Source: an uncultured Candidatus Melainabacteria bacterium
Lineage (GTDB): Bacteria; Cyanobacteriota; Vampirovibrionia; Gastranaerophilales; Gastranaerophilaceae
NCBI GenBank assembly: GCA_934699705.1
Contig: CAKUXD010000024.1
Location: forward strand, 1 to 28,286
Length of the DNA: 28,286 bases
Direction of reading: 5' to 3'
This document shows positions 22,581 through 28,286 of this stretch, in pieces (the first letter of the stretch is position 1; the number at the start of each line of letters is the position of its first letter). A program made the position numbers and the translations under genes. The notes under the pieces are model-generated. The model saw only the letters and a program-made list of their open reading frames with translations. It was not told where the DNA came from and did no database searches.

Positions 22581-24263
22581 CTATTTTGTTAATTTATTAA
22601 TTCTTTCACAGAAAGCATCTGCTGAAAGTGGTTTTCCTGTAACTTCTTCTAAAATTTCATCGTCTTCTTTTGAACCGCCATATTGGAAAATATGTTCGTT
22701 TAAGTATTTTGCCGTATTTTTATTTTCAGTTATATTACCAAATTTTTCTGTCAAGGCGTCATATAATTGAGCTTTGATTAAAGATGCTCTGAAATAGTTT
22801 TGATAATACGCTGGGTGTGATAAAAAGTGTGGAATTGTTGCCCATTCGTTTGTTGCTTCATCTTTTTCACTTCTACCTTTGTATTTAACGCTCATATCTT
22901 TCCAAAGTTGTTTTAAATCTTGGTCAGGATTTTTGTACATATTTCGTTCAAAATCAATTATTGCCATACTTGAGCCTACAAATTTTGAATCTTCTTCAGC
23001 TGCTGATTTTTGGAATTTTGCAAAAACTTCTGGTGAAACTTTATCTTTTACAAGTCCTTCTGTTCTTGGCAAATCGCCCATCATCATAGCGATAGCTTCT
23101 GTCATTGTGTTTGTTGTATCTTGCTCCATATATGGTAATTTTGAATTTGTTTTTACTGTAAATACTGAATGGCCTAATTCATGCATTAAAGTATCAATAC
23201 TTGAAACATTATTAGTTAAATTTGCCAAAATTCTAGCGTCCTTGCCTGCTTCAATTGGGAACGAGAATCCATGAGTATTTTTATTTTCGCGAGGGAACAA
23301 ATCTAATTTAATTGGAAGTTTATCCACATCATAGCCCATGCCTGCATAAGCACGTTTTGAAATATCTACGACTTCTTCTTTTGTTTTAATTTGGTCATTA
23401 ACAAGTTTTTCTGGGTCTTCACCTGCCAAATACCCAAAATGATAACTTCTCAAATCCTCTGGTGCAACATTAAAAGCTTTTGACAATTCTGTTTTTACAT
23501 TGTCCATAACTTTTTTATTGGAGTCTTTTGTATTTTTTGCAACATCTGTTAAAAGTTTATCAAGTTCTTTTGGTTTGATATCATAATTTTCTTCTAACAT
23601 ATAATCAAAATAGTTATCATAGCCTTTTTTCTTAGCAAAATTATTACGCATTTTTACTAATTCAACTAAATTTTCTGCAATTAAATCACCTGATTTAATT
23701 TTTGCATCATTAGCTTTTTTACGAATTTCAGGATTTTTTTCTGTTTCCATAATCTTTGAGATTTCGGCCTTTGAAACAGGTTTTCCGTCAATTGTCATTT
23801 GATATGAGTTAAGTTTTTGAGAAATTTCGTTCTCTTTTGTACTCATAGCTTTAAGTTCTTCTTTATATTCAATACCATCACCGAAGGTAGTTGTAAGATT
23901 TCTAAGTTGTTTTTTTAACTTTTTATCACTAACACCGCCTGCTTCATTGATTTCTTTTAATTTTGCATAAATTTCTTTGTTATCATAAAAATCGTTTGCT
24001 TTGTCTTGTGCAAGGTTCATTTTATCCATATTTTCAGGTGAGCTTTCTGTATAAAAGTCCCAGCAAGCTGCTTCCGCATTAGACATAATAGGCTTCATTT
24101 CTTTTGAAATTTCTTCTCGCAATTTGACGAAATTCTTTTCATTTTCTTTTATATTTGTTGAAAAACTAACGCTATCCATAGGCATAGGTTTAGTTTTGAT
24201 TATATCCTTTGATATTTTTGAGTTATTTACAGACGCATTTGGTAAAATATTTCTAATTTGCAT
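22581..24263 (-). CDS. Zinc metallopeptidase, M2/M3-like (gluzincin)
   Basis: A 560-residue predicted oligopeptidase. The zinc motif HELGH is at 361-365, and the third ligand is Glu389 in TEAIAMMMGD, a spacing (23 residues between) like ACE-type M2 and M3 enzymes. The mostly helical N-terminal half and a late HPAYYQNYFRASLIKAQLYD segment fit this fold. There is no signal peptide; the N-terminus has a DSVSFS motif near 30-35. M2 versus M3 cannot be settled by eye. AAAGGA precedes the ATG. Upstream a perfect TTGACA (24296-24301) exists, but its best -10 (TATAAG) is only 14 bp away. It leads the operon of the two repeat proteins. Confidence 0.85.
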   Translation of the reverse strand: MQIRNILPNASVNNSKISKDIIKTKPMPMDSVSFSTNIKENEKNFVKLREEISKEMKPIMSNAEAACWDFYTESSPENMDKMNLAQDKANDFYDNKEIYAKLKEINEAGGVSDKKLKKQLRNLTTTFGDGIEYKEELKAMSTKENEISQKLNSYQMTIDGKPVSKAEISKIMETEKNPEIRKKANDAKIKSGDLIAENLVELVKMRNNFAKKKGYDNYFDYMLEENYDIKPKELDKLLTDVAKNTKDSNKKVMDNVKTELSKAFNVAPEDLRSYHFGYLAGEDPEKLVNDQIKTKEEVVDISKRAYAGMGYDVDKLPIKLDLFPRENKNTHGFSFPIEAGKDARILANLTNNVSSIDTLMHELGHSVFTVKTNSKLPYMEQDTTNTMTEAIAMMMGDLPRTEGLVKDKVSPEVFAKFQKSAAEEDSKFVGSSMAIIDFERNMYKNPDQDLKQLWKDMSVKYKGRSEKDEATNEWATIPHFLSHPAYYQNYFRASLIKAQLYDALTEKFGNITENKNTAKYLNEHIFQYGGSKEDDEILEEVTGKPLSADAFCERINKLTK

Positions 24264-24345
24264 ATTTAATCCTTTCTTATAGATAGTTTAACATTTGTCA
24301 AAAAATTTTTTGCTAATAAAAGTTAGTTAAATTAACAAAATGTAA

Positions 24346-25401
24346 CTAGGTAGCTTTTTTCATTGTTAATAAAATATCTGTATCAAGTTTTTCAATAGAT
24401 TTAATTTCAAAATCTCGTGCTAAATCTAATTTTTCAACATTACGCCCTGAATATGCACTTTTTGCCTCATTATCGCCAATAATTTTTGGAGCTATAAATT
24501 GATAAATTTTATCTGCTAAATTTTGTTCAATTAATTCGCCATTCAAAATTCCACCAGCTTCAACAAAAATCGACATAATTTTTTGTTCAAACAATTTCTC
24601 AAAAAGATATTTTAAATCTATTTGTCCGTCTTTTTCTGGACATTGAATAAATTCAATATTTTCAGTGGTATTTGGTAAATTTGAAATACACGTTGCTACA
24701 TAAATTTTACCTGTTTTAAAATATCTCATATCAAAATTACATTTTAACTGTCTATCAAGTAAAATTTTTGTTTTACATTCAAATTTCGGATTATCAGCAA
24801 GAACTGTGGAAGAAGTTGTTAAAACAGCATCATAAAAAGTTCTCAATTCTTTTCCTTTATTACGGGAAGTTTGAGAAGTTATCCATTTTGACTGGGCGGT
24901 TTTTGTTGCAATTTTTCCGTCTAGTGTTGTTGCGGTTTTTAAGGCAACAAAAACCGCCTTCTTTTGCATATTTTTTATAAAAATTTCATTTAATTCTTGT
25001 GCCTCTTGCTCTAACACTCCTTCAATTACTTCTATTCCTGCATTTTGAAGTTTTTTAATACCATTACCTGCAACAACTGGATTTACATCTCTCATTGCAA
25101 TAACAACTTTTTTTAAACCTCTTTCAATAATTAAATCTGCGCATGGCGGAGTTTTGCCAAAATGAGAACAAGGTTCTAAATTAACAATTAATGTACCTTC
25201 TTGAGCTTCGTTTTGTTTTAAATTCAATAGTGCATTGCGTTCTGCGTGGTTTTCACCATATTTTTCATGGTATCCACTTGATATTTCATTTCCATTTTTA
25301 TCCAAAACAATGCAACCTACAAGCGGATTTGGAGAGGTTTTTCCTAAACCCTTCTTTGCAAGCTCAAAACATTTTTTCATATATTTTTCATAACTTTGCA
25401 T
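24346..25401 (-). CDS. ribD: Bifunctional riboflavin biosynthesis deaminase/reductase
   Basis: A 351-residue RibD. The deaminase domain has HAE (52-54) and PCSHFGKTPPC with zinc cysteines 78 and 87; the reductase half starts near 147 (FVALKTATTLDGKIAT) and has the VEAGG motif. It carries out the second and third steps of the riboflavin pathway on the GTP-derived pyrimidine. It is alone here, with no other rib genes. No Shine-Dalgarno precedes the ATG; a TAAAAT box lies 6 nt upstream, so a leaderless mRNA is predicted. The C-terminal domain is slightly shorter than in E. coli but complete in motifs. Confidence 0.96.
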   Translation of the reverse strand: MQSYEKYMKKCFELAKKGLGKTSPNPLVGCIVLDKNGNEISSGYHEKYGENHAERNALLNLKQNEAQEGTLIVNLEPCSHFGKTPPCADLIIERGLKKVVIAMRDVNPVVAGNGIKKLQNAGIEVIEGVLEQEAQELNEIFIKNMQKKAVFVALKTATTLDGKIATKTAQSKWITSQTSRNKGKELRTFYDAVLTTSSTVLADNPKFECKTKILLDRQLKCNFDMRYFKTGKIYVATCISNLPNTTENIEFIQCPEKDGQIDLKYLFEKLFEQKIMSIFVEAGGILNGELIEQNLADKIYQFIAPKIIGDNEAKSAYSGRNVEKLDLARDFEIKSIEKLDTDILLTMKKAT

Positions 25402-25403
25402 AT

Positions 25404-25432
25404 TTGTATTTTACAATAAATTATGCTAAATT
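25404..25432 (+). promoter_or_regulatory. Promoter of the UPF0173 gene
   Basis: TTGTAT (25404-25409), 17-bp spacer, TAAATT (25427-25432) with TGC just upstream (extended -10). The -35 overlaps the ribD -10 on the other strand. Confidence 0.6.
25408..25413 (-). promoter_or_regulatory. -10 box of ribD, 6 nt before its ATG
   Basis: TAAAAT on the minus strand, then ACAAAT, then ATG. This would place the transcription start on the A of the start codon. No clear -35. Confidence 0.5.
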
Positions 25433-25450
25433 AAAACAAAAGGGGAAATT

Positions 25451-26122
25451 ATGGCTTTCGATTTAAAATATTTAGGACACAGTGCTTTTGAAATTAAAAC
25501 TCCAGAACGCTCTATTCTTATAGATCCATTTTTGCAAGTAAGTAATTATGATTACAGAAATGAAAATATTACAGACATCTTTTTAACGCATGGTCATGCT
25601 GATCACTTAGGAAGTGCTATTGATATTGCAAATAATAAACGAGCTTTAATTACAGCAATATATGAATTAGCAAATTACTGTATGCAAAAAGGTTCTCGCG
25701 CTCGTGGTGTTAATTTTGGCGGTTGGATAGAATATGATTGGGGAAAAGCCTTATTTGTACCAGCGTTTCACTCTAGTTCTACTATTGACGGCGTTTACAC
25801 AGGAATGCCTGCCGGAATTATTTTGGATATAAACGGAGTAAAAATATATCACGCAGGTGATACTTCACTTTATAGTGATATGAAACTAATTAGAAGGTTA
25901 TATAATCCTGATATTGCGCTTATTCCAGTTGGCGGAACATATACAATGGATATAGATAATGCCGCAATAGCAGCGCTTTGGATAGGTGCAAAAGTTACAA
26001 TTCCAATACATTACAACACTTTCGATGTAATTGAAGTGGATATTAAAAGATTTTCTATGATGTTACAAACAAAAAACTTAAACTGCCAGATTATGCAACC
26101 TGACGAAGTTTTGCAATTTTAA
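25451..26122 (+). CDS. UPF0173 metal-dependent hydrolase (MBL fold)
   Basis: A 223-residue MBL-fold protein of the UPF0173/UlaG-like group: LGHSAFEI near the N-terminus, THGHADH at 46-52, AGDTS near 136 and a late PIHYNTF. These give a complete two-metal site. The enzymatic substrate of UPF0173 is unknown. AGGGGA precedes the ATG. It is divergent from ribD and its end overlaps the end of the GNAT-like gene by 4 bp. Cytoplasmic. Confidence 0.93.
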   Translation: MAFDLKYLGHSAFEIKTPERSILIDPFLQVSNYDYRNENITDIFLTHGHADHLGSAIDIANNKRALITAIYELANYCMQKGSRARGVNFGGWIEYDWGKALFVPAFHSSSTIDGVYTGMPAGIILDINGVKIYHAGDTSLYSDMKLIRRLYNPDIALIPVGGTYTMDIDNAAIAALWIGAKVTIPIHYNTFDVIEVDIKRFSMMLQTKNLNCQIMQPDEVLQF

Positions 26123-27111
26123 ATTTTAAAAACAGGTCGGCTTGTTTCTGAAAACAAGACAACTTCATGTGTCGGAACATCTTGTTTTATAAGCTTATAA
26201 AAGTCTTTTACAAGCACCATTTGGCTTTGCACGCATTTAAAATCTTTGTCTTTTAAATACTGTTCTAAATTTTCAGAATTTTGAGTATATTTTTTTAATT
26301 TTATAAACAAGGAAAAGTCTTTTTGACGTTTTGCAATTTGTGCTTTGGCAAATCCTAAAATTACATCAAAATTCAGTTCAAATCCGTTTGAGGCAGTTAT
26401 ATCAAGGATATAATTATGATTATCATACGTTTCCAATGAAAAATAAGCCAAAATTGTTTGTAAATTTTCATCTTCCAAAACATACTTTAATTCAGTATTA
26501 TCAGCCAAACCTTTAAATATTTTTTCTAAATATTCGCCCTTTGTTTTTAATAACGACGGCTTAAAATAAGTTATTAAAGAGTCATTAAAAAGCATTGCTA
26601 CGGCTTGCGCATCAGAATTTTTAAAGGTTCTGAAAGCGGTTGTTTCCGGAGTTCTAAAATCAATATTATTAACTCTCCATAACTCCTCAGACGCACACTT
26701 TCTAAATCCACAACCGTCTATAAACAGTTTTAATAGTTCATCAAAAGATTCGTCGATATTGACAATAAATGTTTGAGCGCCTTTTGCCCCAAAACGAGAA
26801 ATTACAAACTCTACAAGCTGTTTTCCAATGTCGTAATAATCAGTTTTAAACAAAAGTTTTGTAATATTGATTTTAAAAGGATTTCCGCTTACTGGCAAAA
26901 CTGAAATCATACCATGTAAATCATCTTTATCCACCAAAACATAAGATTCTGTCTGAAATTTCATTTTTAAAGGCAACCAATAATGAAAAAGTGCGCAAGA
27001 AGTGTTTACAAGTTTTTTTACAAACTTTTCAGCCTCATCATTGCCTAAAAAAGAAATCATATCTTTTACTTTATTTTTATCAGAATTTCTTAATTTTCTT
27101 ATAATTGTCAT
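26119..27111 (-). CDS. GNAT-fold acetyltransferase-like protein
   Basis: About 330 residues from the ATG at 27111 (MTIIRKLRNSDKNKVKDM). The opening I-R-x-x-R/N-x-x-D pattern is typical of GNAT beta1-alpha1, and a second similar start, FRTFKNSDAQAVAMLF, occurs near residue 180 of this protein, suggesting two GNAT-like lobes. The acetyl-CoA loop is not clear, so activity is uncertain. An in-frame upstream ATG at 27207 would add a basic, aromatic stretch and lacks a ribosome site. The chosen ATG is exactly 6 nt after a consensus TATAAT, which predicts a leaderless mRNA. Confidence 0.65.
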   Translation of the reverse strand: MTIIRKLRNSDKNKVKDMISFLGNDEAEKFVKKLVNTSCALFHYWLPLKMKFQTESYVLVDKDDLHGMISVLPVSGNPFKINITKLLFKTDYYDIGKQLVEFVISRFGAKGAQTFIVNIDESFDELLKLFIDGCGFRKCASEELWRVNNIDFRTPETTAFRTFKNSDAQAVAMLFNDSLITYFKPSLLKTKGEYLEKIFKGLADNTELKYVLEDENLQTILAYFSLETYDNHNYILDITASNGFELNFDVILGFAKAQIAKRQKDFSLFIKLKKYTQNSENLEQYLKDKDFKCVQSQMVLVKDFYKLIKQDVPTHEVVLFSETSRPVFKI

Positions 27112-27117
27112 AAATAA

Positions 27118-27146
27118 ATTATATATTTTTTGGTGAATAATGGCAA
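27118..27146 (-). promoter_or_regulatory. Strong promoter abutting the GNAT-like start codon
   Basis: Minus strand TTGCCA (27146-27141), 17-bp spacer, TATAAT (27123-27118), 6 nt, ATG. One of the best sigma-70 matches in the window. Confidence 0.8.
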
Positions 27147-27323
27147 GTTTATCGAAAAATTTTGAATACAAAAACAGCACCTTATAAAAATTTAAAATAA
27201 ATTTCATAAAGCGCTTAATTTTTTCACTACAAACTGAAGTTGAAACGCATAATTAGATTAAAATTTCTTAATGCGTTATACAACAACGTATTTAGAGTAA
27301 AACTATTTAATTTTGTTCACATT

Positions 27324-27503
27324 TTAATGATTTTTTGCAAATTTTCCAAAAATTTTAGACAAAGGTCCGTTTGGTTCTAAAAAATCAAATGTGATTTCGA
27401 TGTCTTTCGCGTTTTGCCATAATTTTGTTATGGCGTTTGAAGCCTTTTTAACTTCAAAAATGTCAGCAGCTAACATCTTTTCATCAAAATTGTTTGACAA
27501 CAT
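27324..27503 (-). CDS. Small hypothetical protein
   Basis: A 59-residue protein from the ATG at 27503, which has GGAAGA 7 nt upstream; an ATG 15 bp earlier (27518) falls within a TATAAA box. It is hydrophilic with amphipathic helices (DIFEVKKASNAITKLW) and an FLEPNGPLSKIFGKF end. No family recognised. It sits alone between the GNAT-like gene and the prepilin on the same strand. Moderate confidence that it is a real gene: start signals are present, but length is short. Confidence 0.5.
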   Translation of the reverse strand: MLSNNFDEKMLAADIFEVKKASNAITKLWQNAKDIEITFDFLEPNGPLSKIFGKFAKNH

Positions 27504-27596
27504 AAAAAATTCTTCCATTTATATTCGACACTACGAAAATACCATGCCAGAAGGATTTTTTAATCCTCTATAAAGTGGAAATTTTGTGAGTAATAG

Positions 27597-28286
27597 CTAT
27601 TTACAACTTGTTTTACCGCTCCAAGTTAAATCATCATAACATTTCAAATAATCCATGTTACCGTTAATTATTACCCAAGCGGTGCAATAAGAACCAAGAG
27701 CACAAGGTCCCTCATTTCCAATGTAGTCTTCTATATAGTATTGTGTATTAGAAGGAAAAATACCTTGATCTGTTATTGAGAACTCAAACTTATCGTAACT
27801 GTCTTTATTTTTACCTTTATTTGAACCATCTATATCAACATACACAATTCCATAATATTTCATATTTGGATAATGATTACTATTATTACCAAAACCATCA
27901 TAATACAATGACACAATAAATTCAGCACCATCAGCCGATATAAAAGTTCGAAAATCAACTTTTTTTGATATTTTCATAAATTCTGTTATACGATCTGTAA
28001 GACGACCTTCTAGTGCTTCACTATCACTAACATCAATACCATTAGACCATTCATCAACTGGTCCATAAACCGCAGTTGCGCGACCAAAAGCGTCTTCTAG
28101 GTTTGAATAAATCTTTTTTAATTTTGCGACTTTTTCTCTGTCGCCTGTCGATTGGTTTAAGTTTGGAATAGTCAACGCTGCAACTACGCCAATAATACCC
28201 ATTACGACAAGGGTTTCAGCGAGGGTAAAAGCGATAGCTTTTACTAGTGAGTTGTGAGCGGATTTTGCGTAGGGCGCCGTGTGAGC
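27597..28286 (-). CDS. Type IV prepilin-like protein (5' end beyond right edge)
   Basis: An open frame of 230 codons to the window edge. An ATG at 28202 falls inside the conserved hydrophobic helix, so the true start lies upstream: the preceding codons read AKSAHNSLVKAIAFTLAET. The prepilin peptidase site is A-FTLAE, with Glu5 of the mature protein, followed by a hydrophobic helix (VVMGIIGVVAALTIP). The globular part carries four late cysteines (GPCAL, SYCTA, LKCYD, TSCK), likely two disulfides. It is probably a pseudopilin or minor pilin. The leader codons include a TAGTGAGTTGTGA repeat that also occurs between SRP RNA and nrdD. Confidence 0.88.
   Translation of the reverse strand, partial: AHTAPYAKSAHNSLVKAIAFTLAETLVVMGIIGVVAALTIPNLNQSTGDREKVAKLKKIYSNLEDAFGRATAVYGPVDEWSNGIDVSDSEALEGRLTDRITEFMKISKKVDFRTFISADGAEFIVSLYYDGFGNNSNHYPNMKYYGIVYVDIDGSNKGKNKDSYDKFEFSITDQGIFPSNTQYYIEDYIGNEGPCALGSYCTAWVIINGNMDYLKCYDDLTWSGKTSCK
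28245..28257 (+). repeat. Dispersed TAGTGAGTTGTGA repeat inside the prepilin leader
   Basis: The 13-mer is identical to 14627-14639, and its 11-bp core GTGAGTTGTGA also occurs inverted at 14800-14810. Here it encodes part of the prepilin leader (HNSL region, read on the minus strand). Confidence 0.8.

Noticed and set aside
24276..24301. Promoter with consensus TTGACA for the metallopeptidase
   Set aside because: The only -10-like box (TATAAG) is 14 bp away and directly joins the ribosome site; not called as a feature, though TTGACA is notable.
27112..27207. N-terminal extension (possible membrane anchor) of the GNAT-like protein
   Set aside because: This stretch contains a near-consensus promoter and the GNAT domain begins at the ATG at 27111, so the region is most likely non-coding.
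27208..27323. Gene or RNA in the short gap upstream of the GNAT-like gene
   Set aside because: Only a loose inverted repeat AACGCAT/ATGCGTT is visible; no start signals or RNA motifs.
1..28286. Insertion sequences, prophage or integrase
   Set aside because: No transposase, integrase or phage-like protein was found among the readable frames.

Overview
The window is a low-GC, gene-dense bacterial segment, most likely from an uncultured gut anaerobe of the Gastranaerophilales (Vampirovibrionia/Melainabacteria, the non-photosynthetic sister group of Cyanobacteria). The evidence is indirect: a prepilin with an AFTLAET-type cleavage signature, an anaerobic (class III) ribonucleotide reductase, one-piece tmRNA, very AT-rich intergenic regions and many -10 boxes placed directly against start codons. 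The placement is an inference (about 0.6).

Region 1 (1-12509) is a surface-glycan and acyl-modification locus. On the minus strand a tightly coupled run of twelve genes reads from 9404 to beyond the left edge: KASIII, ACP, SDR reductase, a second KASIII, hot-dog dehydratase, a second SDR, transketolase N-half, transketolase C-half, a second ACP, MBL-fold hydrolase, ANL-family AMP ligase and a LuxE-like acyl-protein synthetase (cut by the edge). It is divergent from a perosamine-synthase-like aminotransferase and a GT4 glycosyltransferase, and a PglD/NeuD-like acyltransferase meets the latter tail to tail. Together these look able to build a short modified acyl or acyloin group on a dedicated carrier protein and attach it to an amino-sugar; the product is not known.

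Region 2 (12532-14992) is rich in RNA genes: tmRNA (minus), a DUF378 membrane protein, a bidirectional terminator, a small protein made of repeated REMGETPEDMA units, an HTH/zinc-ribbon protein, a large Alu-type SRP RNA (minus), an unusual element of nested inverted 7-bp and 8-bp arrays, and a cobalamin-type riboswitch.

Region 3 (14993-20553) carries nrdD-nrdG under the riboswitch, a small coiled-coil protein, mazG, and der.

Region 4 (20564-24263) is a minus-strand operon of an M2/M3-like zinc metallopeptidase and two paralogous proteins built from five roughly 25-residue glycine/aromatic repeats; I do not recognise the system. Region 5 (24346-28286) holds ribD, a UPF0173 MBL hydrolase, a GNAT-like protein, a small ORF and a prepilin cut by the right edge.

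Across regions 2-5, at least four genes (HTH/zinc-ribbon, der, ribD, GNAT-like) have a good -10 box 6-7 nt before the ATG and no Shine-Dalgarno, which predicts leaderless mRNAs, while operon-internal genes have clear Shine-Dalgarno sequences.
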